From Tubulanus polymorphus (Eukaryota > Nemertea > Palaeonemertea > Tubulaniformes > Tubulanidae): 64,000 nucleotides of DNA. A program made the position numbers and the translations under genes. Shown piece after piece: positions 1 to 9,517 of this stretch (the first letter of the stretch is position 1; every line of letters begins with the position of its first letter). Under the pieces are notes generated by a model, which searched no databases, had not been told where the DNA came from, and saw only the letters and a program-made list of their open reading frames with translations. Location of the stretch: positions 17,144,001 through 17,208,000 of the forward strand of contig NC_134025.1 of assembly GCF_964204645.1 (NCBI RefSeq). The letters are read 5' to 3'.

Positions 1-57
1 TCAATTAATATTCAATTAATTTAAAAAAATTATTTTTTTTGCTTTTTTTCTAAAGTA

Positions 58-426
58 TTAATCCATTTTTTTTATTGTCAATTTTGGAATTTCAGAAGTA
101 TTTTCACTTTTAATAGCAGTTGTTTCAGGATTATAAATATCATGAATTTTATTTGATTTCTTATACCAATTACACCCAATCAAAATGAATACAATTACAA
201 ATCCAACTGTAAAATATAGACATTTATCAAATATTCTATTATTAGAAGGAGTAGAAATAACAATATTTTCACCATTTTTATTAACATTTTTATTACTTAT
301 TTTTTCTTTTACAGCTTTTTTATATTCTTGTGATTTAATTCCTAATTGCCGAGACCATTCAATTTGTTTCTGTGATCTCGGTTTTTTCTTCACAGTTAAT
401 TCCTTCACTTCTTTCACCTCGCTCAT
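58..426 (-). CDS. Small basic single-pass membrane protein (Polinton A)
   Basis: 122-residue protein of unknown function. The N-terminal half is strongly basic with a KKPRSQKQIEWSRQLG motif, a composition seen in DNA- or virion-core-binding proteins. One hydrophobic segment lies at about residues 68-88, followed by a polar tail. It is the last gene of the structural array, and its start (426) lies inside the 3' end of the preceding gene, a 68-base overlap in another frame that suggests translational coupling or co-transcription. The same pair with the same overlap exists in copy B, and a shorter overlap exists in D. I infer a virion or packaging accessory role from context only. Confidence 0.7.
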   Translation of the reverse strand: MSEVKEVKELTVKKKPRSQKQIEWSRQLGIKSQEYKKAVKEKISNKNVNKNGENIVISTPSNNRIFDKCLYFTVGFVIVFILIGCNWYKKSNKIHDIYNPETTAIKSENTSEIPKLTIKKMD

Positions 427-964
427 TTATTATAGAAATATTTTTACTTTCAATATTTGAAAATGTTATAACCCCAGTTGATAATAATGTCATAAATCCG
501 CCTAATTGAAATGATAAATATCCAATCCATTTATTTAATTCAGTCATAACTAAATAATCATTTTTTAAATCAGCGTATAATCTATTTTCATCTTGAATTG
601 GCAGCATATAATTACATAATTTACTATAACCTTTTACTACATTTTCTGATATCGCGTCATTAATTCTAGCTGTTCTCGCGGCTTCATAAATCTTAAATAA
701 TCTAATAATTTCATCTGATTTCATTGTGTCTAATTCATTATAAGTTAAATTTTTACCGACAAAATTTTTACATTTTCCAGATGCTATTAATATTTCTAAT
801 TGATGTTTACAGTAAAGATAATATTCATAATTATTATTTGTTGTAACATTATTTAAAGCACCATCATCTGGAATTAATTTGTTTTCTGTTATTCCTAAAT
901 CATCTAAAGTTTTTTCAATTGGAACATCACCATTTTTAGATTTTATTTTCTTTTCACCTACCAT
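359..964 (-). CDS. Conserved 201-residue Polinton protein with C-terminal hydrophobic segment (A)
   Basis: Family not recognised. The first 45 residues are variable and polar. Residues 45-140 form a conserved, probably helical block containing YYLYCKHQLEILIASGK and an alanine/arginine-rich helix. Residues about 145-170 are hydrophobic and glycine-rich and may be membrane-embedded. It starts after a T-run/TATATAAATG spacer, and a CTAGTT repeat array lies just upstream. It overlaps the next gene by 68 bases. The ORF is intact here and in B, shortened in C and broken in D. Its fixed partnership with the following gene suggests one complex. It shows no cysteine-protease signature, so it is not the adenain-like protease found in other Polintons. 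Confidence 0.7.
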   Translation of the reverse strand: MVGEKKIKSKNGDVPIEKTLDDLGITENKLIPDDGALNNVTTNNNYEYYLYCKHQLEILIASGKCKNFVGKNLTYNELDTMKSDEIIRLFKIYEAARTARINDAISENVVKGYSKLCNYMLPIQDENRLYADLKNDYLVMTELNKWIGYLSFQLGGFMTLLSTGVITFSNIESKNISIINERGERSEGINCEEKTEITETN

Positions 965-965
965 T

Positions 966-1364
966 TATATAACAAATAAATTAGTTGTGTTGTTGCAACT
1001 AGAATTCAACTAGAACGTAACTAGAATTCAACTAGATTAACAAGCTAGTTGAAATATTGTTGTTTTTATTTATTTCTTGTTAAATCTAGTTGATTTTTGT
1101 TCCAACTACCAATAACTAGAATTCAACTAGAATGTAACTAGAATTAAACTAGATTAACAAGCTAGTTAAAATATTGATAAATCTAGTTGATTTTTTTCCA
1201 ACTACTAATAACTAGAATTCAACTAGAATGTAACTAGAATTAAAATAGCTTAACAAGCTAGTTAAAATATTGATAAATCTAGTTGATTTTTGTTCCAACT
1301 ACTAATAACTAGAATTCAACTAGAATGTAACTAGAATTCAACTAGATTAACAAGCCAGTTGAAT
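966..1364. repeat. CTAGTT tandem array, about 3.5 units of 96-97 bp (A)
   Basis: Units begin at about 1111, 1207 and 1304, with a partial unit upstream. Each unit contains several ACTAGAATTCAACTAG-type palindromes, a GTTCCAACTA stretch and AACAAGCTAGTT. The array sits between the ATPase stop and the start of the 201-residue gene, and is found in the same place with other copy numbers in B and C. No coding potential is seen. Confidence 0.85.
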
Positions 1365-1974
1365 TTAAATAAATTCATATTTAAATGGTTGTTGTAATCT
1401 AAATAGTAATTTTGATCTTTTAATATTTTTCAACTTATCCATATATTCATTATGTAAAATCATGTGGAATAATATCATTTTCCTCAAGTGCATTTTTCAT
1501 CGATTTTCTATCTTTATTGTAGAATAAAACTAGAAATCTAATGTTTTCTCTAAAGTCTTTAACAATTGAATTATATTTTTGATTTAAAACCCATGTTGTT
1601 ATCCCAAAATGTTTGCCAGAAAAAGCTATATAACATAACTCACTTTCTCTAATTTTTGAATCATGTAAATTTGCACAATCATCTATAATGAATAATGTAT
1701 TTGATCCTTTATAAATATCTATTGCTATTTTAATACAATTATCTAAATTTTCTTTTACTGTTTTAGGATCTAATATAATAAATTTATTATTTCTAGTAAT
1801 ATTTCTATCATAAGTTTGATTAAATTCATATGTTGGACAAAATAATACTATATTATCAAAATAGTTTTTATAAACATGTTCTAATAAATTTAATATAAAA
1901 TAAGTTTTTCCACAATTTGTTACACCAGAAATTAACATATTATGAGGCTCAAATATAAATAATTCCTTATTCAT
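1365..1974 (-). pseudogene. ATP: A32/FtsK-like genome-packaging ATPase (A), frameshifted near C-terminus
   Basis: P-loop NTPase of the HerA/FtsK superfamily that in related viruses pumps DNA into capsids. Walker A is GVTNCGKT at about residues 17-24 and Walker B is LFIIDDCA at about residues 95-102. The reading frame is open for 174 residues, then an extra T near 1457 shifts it and removes about the last 28 residues that are present in copy B. The gene follows the integrase directly (start 1974, integrase stop 1975). The motif residues are intact, so this is a late, minor lesion. Confidence 0.88.
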
Positions 1975-3099
1975 TTATATATTTTTAATTTTACTTGATA
2001 ATATCCATTCATTGAATTTATTTGGCCATCCAACCCATTTTACTAAAGAATATTTTTTTCTTTTAACAGTTTTTGTTTTTAATACTTTTTCAATTTTATA
2101 TTCTTGTTCTAGATTTTCAGTAGTTAAACTCAATTCTTCTTCATAAAAATACCCATCAACTTCTTCACCATCTAAATCTTCTAATTTATAGACATATGGT
2201 TTTGTTGTTATTACCTTTTTTATTTTATATATTTCTCTAGTAAAATTTCGATCGTATCCTTTGTCAAATATCTTTTTATACTTAGAAATTCTAACATTTT
2301 GACCAACTTTAAATTTAGGTTCACCAAAATCATCTACAAGAAATGCTCCATATAAATTATTCCAAACAATTTCAGCATTTTCAGGTTTTCTAGCATCAAT
2401 AGGTTTCATTCCAATAGAAGAATGATAAGAATTATTATATCCTATCAATTTTGGTAAAACATCAATCCATTTAAAAGTATTATTTGCTGTAAAATATTTC
2501 CACATTCTTGTTCTTAATGTTCTATTAAATCGTTCAACAACTGCTGCTTTTTTATCTGATTTTGTTGAAAAATATTTAATATTATGATTGTCTAAGAGTT
2601 CATGAACAAGTGAATTATCAAATTCTTTTCCATCATCAAATTGTATTTTTTCTGGTTTTAGTTTATCATCCGAAAGAAATTTTCTTAAAACATTTGATGT
2701 TTGTACAGCATCTTTTCTATAAATTGGGAAACTCCATACATAACGACTAAAAATATCAATTATATTCAATAACCACCAATAATCATCATTATCTTTCTTA
2801 ACATTTTTCATATCAATTAAATCTCCTTGCCACTGTTGATCTACATAACTTACCATAGTTTTACGAGTTTTATATTTTCTAACAATTTTTTTATGTGTTG
2901 TGTATGTTGGTTGTTCTAACATAAATTCATTTATATCTTTATATTTAACTAAATTGTGTGGGATTATCTTAATCTAATTTATCTTGTTTTACTTTACGCC
3001 ATATATTTTTGGTAGAAGAATAAGCAACCGAACTCTCAGGGTTGTAATATAAATTTCTTAAATATTGTTCTTTAGTATTAGGAGTTTTTTTTACCTCCC
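1975..3099 (-). CDS. INT: RVE-type DDE integrase with chromodomain-like C-terminus (A); degenerate N-terminus
   Basis: Retroviral-type integrase that in Polintons inserts the linear element and makes 6-bp target duplications. The open frame 1975-2922 encodes 315 residues. Catalytic residues are visible as QGDLIDM (D), IQFDDGKEF (D) and VVERFNRTL (E). The C-terminal 45 residues (YKIEKVL...YSLVKWVGW...WILSSKI) look like a chromodomain. The gene probably starts at 3099 after a TATATAAATG motif, but an 8-A run at codons 4-6 and a second indel near 2962 break the first 60 codons. Compared with B and C one codon (E of LIEGYNN) is missing. The downstream ATPase start touches its stop. Confidence 0.85.
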
Positions 3100-3131
3100 A
3101 TTTATATATCGTTAATTTTAACTTTATATTT

Positions 3132-4379
3132 CTAATATTGAATACTATCTAACTGTGAATTTACAATATTTAATTGTGCATCAGATATAATATAAATGTG
3201 CATTTTAAAATTTTTGTCTCCTCTTTTCTTTTTCATGAATAATTGTATTCCGTCTTTAGTGTTCTGTAGTTTTTTCCCAGAACCATGTAATAAATTATCT
3301 TCAGTTATTCTGAAATCTAACCATAATGAATATTTATCGCCGGTGTAATAATCAATTTGATTAATATTACAATTTTCAAATGATTTTACTTTTTCATTCA
3401 TAAAATGTTTTCTAATTTCTGGCCACTGATCTATCATTCTCATTCCTTGACAAAATATTTTATTTGATATTCCTTCGATAGTTATTTCTACTTTTGTTAT
3501 TTCAGGATTATAATAATTATCTACCTTTATTGCACCATTAGAATATGTTGCAATGGTAAAAAATATTAATATACCTTTAATAGATCTTCTTGGGAAGTTA
3601 ATATTCTCATTAATAATTTCATCATTTGCATTAATAGTTACAGTTTTAAATTTATCAATATAATCATATAATAATGAAAATCCTTGATTGTATTGAGTTT
3701 GAATTGTGCTAGCAATATTTTCATCAGTTACTGTATCATATTCTAAACATATATTCGATAATTTATATCCCATATCTTTAACAACGCTAGATAATACAAT
3801 TTCATTTACAGGAGCAAATGTTATCTCAAATATAATACCTTCTTGAATTGAGTATTTATATAAAGGTGCATTATTATTTATCAATTCAAAATCTAATGGA
3901 ATTTTATATTTGCTTCCATAAATCTTTTTTATCAAATTATCTGTGGCACGAGTTACTATTGCGTCATTAGCTCCTGATCTTAATTTATTATGGTTTTCCG
4001 ATTGTATCCCCTGAAATATCATATTATTTCTATTTTCTTTAGTTAACCATAAATCTTTATAATGCATAAATAAATTATAATCATCTAATGAGAAAACTGT
4101 TTCTGGTCCAATCTTTATAGTTAATTTTTTAATCAAATATCTCCCAACATTATTAACAACATAATTATTATCATGACCAGTTACTTTTATATCAGCTGAT
4201 AAATAAATACTATTTGGAACATAAAAAGTATTTTGTGTTAATCGAGGAATTCTAACATATAAAGTTTCATCGGGATTAATATTTGAAGGATTATGAGTAA
4301 TTATATGATGTGATCTTTCTGCTTTAATAGCATTAGATATTCTAGAAATCTTAGAAGGACTTATATAACTCCCACTCAT
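3132..4379 (-). CDS. MCP: Major capsid protein, double jelly-roll hexon type (A), intact
   Basis: 415-residue protein matching Polinton/adintovirus hexon MCPs. Recognisable blocks are the VGRYLIKKLTIKIG strand followed by YNLFMHYKDLWLT, then YGSKYKIPLDFELI, then IIFEITFAP and LSNICLEYDTV. Family knowledge: trimers of this fold build the icosahedral shell. It is the only fully open MCP of the four copies in this window. It lies 20 bases downstream of the coiled-coil membrane protein, with the usual T-run/TAAATAAATG spacer. It is somewhat shorter than many Polinton MCPs, but no block appears to be missing. Confidence 0.9.
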   Translation of the reverse strand: MSGSYISPSKISRISNAIKAERSHHIITHNPSNINPDETLYVRIPRLTQNTFYVPNSIYLSADIKVTGHDNNYVVNNVGRYLIKKLTIKIGPETVFSLDDYNLFMHYKDLWLTKENRNNMIFQGIQSENHNKLRSGANDAIVTRATDNLIKKIYGSKYKIPLDFELINNNAPLYKYSIQEGIIFEITFAPVNEIVLSSVVKDMGYKLSNICLEYDTVTDENIASTIQTQYNQGFSLLYDYIDKFKTVTINANDEIINENINFPRRSIKGILIFFTIATYSNGAIKVDNYYNPEITKVEITIEGISNKIFCQGMRMIDQWPEIRKHFMNEKVKSFENCNINQIDYYTGDKYSLWLDFRITEDNLLHGSGKKLQNTKDGIQLFMKKKRGDKNFKMHIYIISDAQLNIVNSQLDSIQY

Positions 4380-4399
4380 TTATTTAACAAAAAAATTAA

Positions 4400-5818
4400 T
4401 TATTTATTTTTAATCATATTCACTAACCCAAAAATTATAGCACTTACAACTGTAATTAAAAATAAAATAATATGTTCAGCAGCAAAGTTAAGAATATTAC
4501 CTGCAGATTTCAATATAAAACCAACAATTGATGCAATAATTCCTGGTAAAGCTGCAGCAGATTTTTTAGATAGTTCCCATAAATATTTTGCTAATTTCTT
4601 TAAACCATCCTTAACTTTATCTTGTATAGAATTATTACCTGGGGGCTTATCCGGTTTATTTGGAGTAGGAGTAGATTTTAAAGCATTTGATATTGCTAAA
4701 CCAATTGTTGTAAATAACATAGTTACAGCTGTTAGAATTGAAAGAATTGTTATTCCTTCTAATTTATATAATAACTTTATTCTATCTTTCAATGATATTT
4801 CAGAATTTGGTTTTATCAATAAATCTTTAAAAATAACTTTTAATCTATTAATATTATAATCATATGATTTTAATAATAATTTAATTTCTTCTTTCTGTAC
4901 TTCTAAATTATCTTTTAAATTATTAATTTCTTTTTCTAAACGTAATTCTTTTTGCCTATATTCTATTTCATCAATTACTTGATGATCTAAATCAGACTTT
5001 ATTTGTTCTATTTCTTTATTTGCATTAGTTAATTCTTTTTCCAAATACATAATTTTTTGATCTCTTATACTTTTATTATGTGCAATTTTATCAGCTTCAT
5101 TTCTTATACTAATAATTTCTCTAATTGCTTCATCAGAAAATATATTTAAATCTTCTAATTGTTGATCTGTTGCATCAAGTAATCCATTCGGTAAAAGTTT
5201 TTCAATTGGAACTTTATTTGATTTAAGTTTACTAGTTTTGGAAGTTATATTCTGTTCAGAAGTTGTTTCTGTTTCTGATTTCTTTTTGATTATTTCAAAT
5301 AATTCATTAATTCTTTGTTTAAATACGTCTATATTATCATCTATTTCTTTTTGCGTAACATCAGTTATTTCATTACTATTACTTATTATTTTAATTTTAT
5401 CTGGTTCTAATTTTGATTCTGCTAATATTTTATTTTTATTATTTTTATAAGTGATATCAATATAATAATCACCTTTCAAACGATAATAACATTTACCATC
5501 TAAAAATTTTAATTGATCTGCTAAAAGTCCAACGTCTTCATCATTTATGTTAAGTTTAGATTTTTCAATTAAATCTTCTAATTTAGGTATTTTGTTTAAA
5601 TTATCTAAATCTTGTTTTACTAAATCTGGGTCTAAATTTTCAGGATTTAATTGTGATTCTGCATTTTTAATATAATCAGGCATATTCAAATTATTATTAT
5701 ATTCTGGCTCATTACCATCATTAAAACTTGTTTCATCAAAATCAGGTGGTTGTTCATCAGTTATGCCAGGTTCATCAAAATTATCCATTCCAATATCTTC
5801 TCCACCTTCTACATCCAT
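4400..5818 (-). CDS. Acidic, coiled-coil, C-terminal membrane protein (A), 472 residues
   Basis: Conserved Polinton structural-block protein with no assigned function. Residues 1-60 are strongly acidic. Residues about 235-340 form a long charged coiled coil (repeated E/K/I/L heptads). One hydrophobic segment lies at about 355-380, then a TPTPNKPDKPPG proline linker, then an amphipathic and hydrophobic tail (AALPGIIASIVGFIL, IILFLITVVSAIIFGL) ending in basic residues. Its place directly before MCP suggests a virion membrane, vertex or scaffold component; that is inference. Copies A and B share one N-terminal version, C and D another. Confidence 0.75.
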   Translation of the reverse strand: MDVEGGEDIGMDNFDEPGITDEQPPDFDETSFNDGNEPEYNNNLNMPDYIKNAESQLNPENLDPDLVKQDLDNLNKIPKLEDLIEKSKLNINDEDVGLLADQLKFLDGKCYYRLKGDYYIDITYKNNKNKILAESKLEPDKIKIISNSNEITDVTQKEIDDNIDVFKQRINELFEIIKKKSETETTSEQNITSKTSKLKSNKVPIEKLLPNGLLDATDQQLEDLNIFSDEAIREIISIRNEADKIAHNKSIRDQKIMYLEKELTNANKEIEQIKSDLDHQVIDEIEYRQKELRLEKEINNLKDNLEVQKEEIKLLLKSYDYNINRLKVIFKDLLIKPNSEISLKDRIKLLYKLEGITILSILTAVTMLFTTIGLAISNALKSTPTPNKPDKPPGNNSIQDKVKDGLKKLAKYLWELSKKSAAALPGIIASIVGFILKSAGNILNFAAEHIILFLITVVSAIIFGLVNMIKNK

Positions 5819-5834
5819 TTATATAATAAAAAAA

Positions 5835-7224
5835 TTAAAATTTAAAATATAATATTCCTCCTATAACAATTCCTATACAAGTTAAAGCTAATTTAGTATT
5901 TTCATGGAATTTTTTATCATTATCAGTTTTAATTATATCATGCTGAATATTATCAGTTTTAATATTTTCTGATGTATTATAATCTTTTATTTTGGAGTCA
6001 TTATCCAATTTAATATTCTTAGTTTTAGTTTCTGTTGATTGAATATGTTTTTTATTTTTTTCACCTTCCATTAATTTTGGAGCAGTAATTATCTTTTTAT
6101 TTATATCATTCAATCCAAATGAATTATTTATTGTTGCAGTTTTAATTAGATTATTATAACCAATTATATTTCCCATCTTTAATACTAAATCATTAGAAAT
6201 AATTAATAGATTAGGGCCTATACAATAATTTAATCTAATATGTGATTTATCTAAATAATTTTGATATCTTACAATGTTTTCTGGAATCGATCTATTTTTA
6301 TCATTATGTATGGAATCTTCAAATAAAACTTTAAATTGTTTTTGTGTATCGAATGATGTATTCAAATTTCCAATTATCGGTGATCTTGTTTCAACTTGTG
6401 CACCTAGAATACATATCAAATAAGTTCTAATAGATTGATTTATTCTTTGTATACCTGATTTTGTAAAACCTTCATTATTTTCTAAAATGAAATAAACCCA
6501 ACCATTATTGTTTTCTTGTTTTAAATTATCATAAAATGTCGGTAATTTATTGAAATTTAATGTTTCTAAATCCTTTGTTTCTATTTTACCATAACCTAAT
6601 TTATTACTATAGATATTATAAAAACTATTAGATGGTATGGGAAGTGCACAATATTCTGCAATCTTTTTAGGGCAAGGAAGTGATCTTATCGTTCCAATTT
6701 TTGTTCTAAAATCAGAATTATTTATATCTATATTTAATTCATTACAAATTTTATAAAACTTTGATAAATTAATATTATTATCTAATTCTTTAAAATATCT
6801 AGATCCTGGTAAAGCGCACTCTAATTCATTTAATATTATTCTGATTTGAAAGTATGTATGAAATCTAAATAAACTTTGAATTAATTTATATTATAGAATT
6901 ATTCAAATGATCATTCCAACTAATTCCACAACCTGTTGTTGCACAATAAACAGCAAAATTGAATTGGTTCTGCCAATACTTCATATTAGATTTTAATAAC
7001 CATTGTTTTTCATCTTTCAATTTTTTAAAATTAATTAAATATACATGAAATATATTTTCCATCTTTGCATTAAAATTATTAGTTTCAGTAACATAAATTT
7101 CTAAATTAGTTAATGAATCTAAAACTTCATTTCTATATGTAATATCTTTATTAAAATCTATTGCAGGAATATTATATTTAATTGATTTATTATATTGGAA
7201 AGCTTTTGGAAAACTATCTGCCAT
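5835..7224 (-). pseudogene. Long conserved Polinton protein with C-terminal anchor (A), one frameshift
   Basis: About 460 codons beginning MADSFPKAFQYN and ending in a hydrophobic tail (LALTCIGIVIGGILYFKF). Conserved features are MKYWQNQ, a CATTGCGISWNDHL block, RFHTYFQIRIILNE, GFTKSGIQRINQSIRTY, ILGAQVETRSP and FDTQKQF. I recognise this combination as typical of Polinton/adintovirus structural blocks, but no biochemical role is established. The frame breaks near 6890 (NNSII then stop, where the other copies read on); from there the second frame is open to 5835. It starts after a TATATAAATG spacer. Confidence 0.75.
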
Positions 7225-7240
7225 TTATATAATTAAAAAA

Positions 7241-7682
7241 TTAATAATTAACTAATTCTTTTAATAATTTATCTTGTTCTTCAACTGTTATATGGCCATT
7301 TAAACTTTTTATATAATCTAGTGTATTCTTTAATTTATTAATCTCTTTTATATTAGTTTTAATATTTTCTTTATTACTTTTTATATTTAATTTTGAACTT
7401 ATACCAGTTAATACACTTGAACTTAAACCTAACACACCAATTGATATAGCTAAAGGTGTTAATGGACTGAATATTGCTAGAAATGTTATTACAGAACTAA
7501 TTGTAACCGAACCACTAATAATAAGATAATATATAATTTTAGATTTAAATTTTAAATATTTTTTCTTTTTAACTTTTAAGTCACTTTAAAATTCTAATAT
7601 TTGTTTTTTCTAAATATATCTTTAATTTAGTTTTATTTATATCATGAGGAATAATATCAATATTATCAACTTTATCTTCCAT
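7241..7682 (-). pseudogene. Two-helix membrane protein (A), one nonsense codon
   Basis: Counterpart of the intact 144-residue protein in B. The N-terminal 40 residues are charged. Two hydrophobic segments (IISGSVTISSVITFLAIF and LAISIGVLGLSSSVLTGISS) are followed by a basic coiled tail. A TAA around 7588 replaces a conserved glutamate codon; after it the frame stays open to 7241. Unknown role; it keeps its fixed place between two other membrane proteins. Confidence 0.75.
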
Positions 7683-7701
7683 TTATTTAGCAAAAAAATT
7701 A

Positions 7702-8124
7702 CTAATTAGTAAATTTATATGCTACAAATATAACAATAACAGTTCCACCTAAAATCCAAATTATTTCATATTTCTTCTGTTCATTACTTGGGGTATAATA
7801 ATCTGATAATTTAGGTTTATATAGATGTGATTTTTCTTTATTTGTTACTGCGTTATATAAACTCATTGCATCATCAACTGATTGAAAATCTCTATGTGAA
7901 ATCTTCTGATCATATAATTGTTTATTGATGTAATCCATATAGTTTTGTCGTTTTTCTCTATATTCTTCCGCTGCTTAATTGTATTTCTCTAATGCTAAGT
8001 TATGTCTTCTTTGTTCTCCTAATGAACTATTTTTATCAATATGCTTAAATAAATAACCGCCACCAGTAAATGCTAAAGCGTTAACAATTGCCGATCCTAT
8101 AATAGTTATAATTGCAGAAGCCTT
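7702..8124 (-). pseudogene. Small protein with N- and C-terminal hydrophobic ends (A), start lost
   Basis: Counterpart of the intact 140-residue protein in B and D. The N-terminus is hydrophobic and glycine-rich, the middle is a charged helix (ALEKYNKAAEEYREKRQ), then LSDYYTPS, then a C-terminal membrane segment (IIWILGGTVIVIFVAYKF). In this copy the ATG expected at 8122-8124 reads AAG, and a TAA interrupts KYN-AAEEY near 7977. Conserved Polinton virion-block protein; function unknown. Confidence 0.75.
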
Positions 8125-8148
8125 TTATTTAGCAAAATAATTACGCAT

Positions 8149-8370
8149 TTATATGGGAGGAATATATTTTTGTTTTTCTAAATAATCAATAGTTAAATTA
8201 GATAAAGTAACTGCTAATGTTAATTTTAAGATATCATTTATATCAAATCTATCAACATTAACACTTCCCATTTTAAATACTTTTTTTAATACCATTGAAT
8301 AACCAACAGTTCCAACTGATAGTAATGCGCCATTATATAATCCAGTTATTATCCACTTATTATCACTCAT
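8149..8370 (-). CDS. 73-residue hydrophobic protein (A), intact
   Basis: Short conserved protein starting MSDNKWIITGLYNG, with two hydrophobic stretches (about residues 5-23 and 45-60) and ending KQKYIPPI. The translation is identical to that of copy D although the polymerases of A and D are of different lineages. Its start overlaps the end of the upstream gene by 8 bases. Small membrane protein of unknown role; not a toxin or holin match that I can support. Confidence 0.75.
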   Translation of the reverse strand: MSDNKWIITGLYNGALLSVGTVGYSMVLKKVFKMGSVNVDRFDINDILKLTLAVTLSNLTIDYLEKQKYIPPI

Positions 8371-8674
8371 TTATTAATGAAAAAAAATTACTACTTTTAT
8401 GATTATCATATATTTCGGTTAATATGTTTTTAATATCATCTATGATAAAATCTTCATCTAATTCATCAAATCTTAAAGATTCTCTAATTAAATTAGTAAT
8501 CTTTTCTACATTAAAAGTTTCTTTATCTATTGTTGTTTCATACTCAAATGTTGTTTCATTAGAAAATGCAATATTTTTGATATGTGTAATTACATCATTA
8601 ATGTTAAATTTCATTTCTTTCTCACGTTTAAAATCAAACCCAAAACATATACTCGGTCCAACAGTTATATTCAT
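8363..8674 (-). CDS. Small acidic protein, NITVGPS family (A), altered C-terminus
   Basis: 103-residue ORF starting MNITVGPSICFGFDFKRE. Predicted to be mostly helical and acidic (ESLRFDELDEDFIIDDIKNIL). In C and D the frame runs about 17 further residues (EINVELI...KYFDDS); here that tail is replaced by NFFSLINE, indicating a small deletion. It lies 17 bases downstream of the penton gene. No family assignment beyond conservation among the four copies. Confidence 0.65.
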   Translation of the reverse strand: MNITVGPSICFGFDFKREKEMKFNINDVITHIKNIAFSNETTFEYETTIDKETFNVEKITNLIRESLRFDELDEDFIIDDIKNILTEIYDNHKSSNFFSLINE

Positions 8675-8690
8675 TTATATAGTGAAAAAA

Positions 8691-9449
8691 TTACTCTCTA
8701 CATCTTATAACTAATTCATAAATTACAGGAAAGTTATTCAAATCAATTAAGTATCCATTGTGATTTCTTACTTCTAATCTAAAATTATTAAAATGTGGAA
8801 TACAAGGTTTGAAATCACATTCAGTTAAATTATAATTTATTTGAGTTCCAAATTGTTTGACATTTTTTAATGGTAAAATATTTAATAAACCAGAATTACA
8901 AATTGTATCTTAAGTTGCTTCAAATGTTTTTGTTGGGTCAATCAAATTGCAATAAATATAAAAATGTGTAAAAGGTATTAAGTTTGATTTACCTTCTGCG
9001 TGTGTTGTAACAACATCTGGTTTAATTCCTAACAGTTTACCTAAAGGTTTTCTTACTGTAAATTTAAATTGTTCGTCATTATCAAACCTAATCTTTATTT
9101 TATTAGAATTATCACTTTTTAAAATTCTAATATTAAATTTGGAATCACTTCCTAATTTAGCTCGAGCTTTTCTATTAATTTCTTGTGCTAATGTATCTAA
9201 ATTATATAATCCTGGTTTTAAATATATAAAAAACCATTTATTCCTTTTTTTGTAAAAGATTGGAAAAATTAAATGTTCTAGACTTTTATCCGTTATATTA
9301 TAAAAAGAATTACATAAACTTATATTAACTAATTTTAAATCTACACAATTCGTAAATTCTCTATCTAATTGAACTAGTAAATTATGTGATTTATAATTTG
9401 TAAGTTTTCTAGAATCTACAAATATTCTGTATTCTTTTAATTCTACCAT
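8691..9449 (-). pseudogene. mCP: Penton-like minor capsid protein (A), one nonsense codon
   Basis: About 252 codons, matching in layout the single jelly-roll minor capsid proteins of Polintons: an N-terminal EYRIFVDSRKL strand, KPGLYNLDTLAQEIN, KPLGKLLGIKP, then FYIYCNLIDPTKTFEAT, NILPLKNVKQFG, and a C-terminal LDLNNFPVIYELVIRCRE-type ending. A TAA near 8910 follows KTFEAT, at a lysine codon in B and D; the rest stays open. Family role: pentamers at capsid vertices. It is the first gene of the structural block after polymerase and the divergent gene. Confidence 0.82.
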
Positions 9450-9483
9450 TATTTATAACATAAAAAAATTACCGCTCATCACT

Positions 9484-9517
9484 AAAAATTAATTTTAATA
9501 AAATTTTTCCCTAATAA
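9484..9517 (+). promoter_or_regulatory. Class-2 upstream motif of the divergent zinc-finger gene
   Basis: AATTTTAATAAAA followed by a short T-rich spacer and TAATAAATGG at the start codon. The same TTTTAATAAAA element precedes polymerase in D and E and two D accessory genes, but not the capsid-block genes. Role inferred from position and recurrence. Confidence 0.5.

Noticed and set aside
185-460. Plus-strand open frame opposite the first two genes of A
   Set aside because: Antisense shadow of conserved minus-strand genes in very AT-rich DNA; not conserved as a protein in B or C.
966-1364. CRISPR-like array
   Set aside because: Units are near-identical throughout with no unique spacers, in a eukaryotic transposon; it is a tandem repeat.
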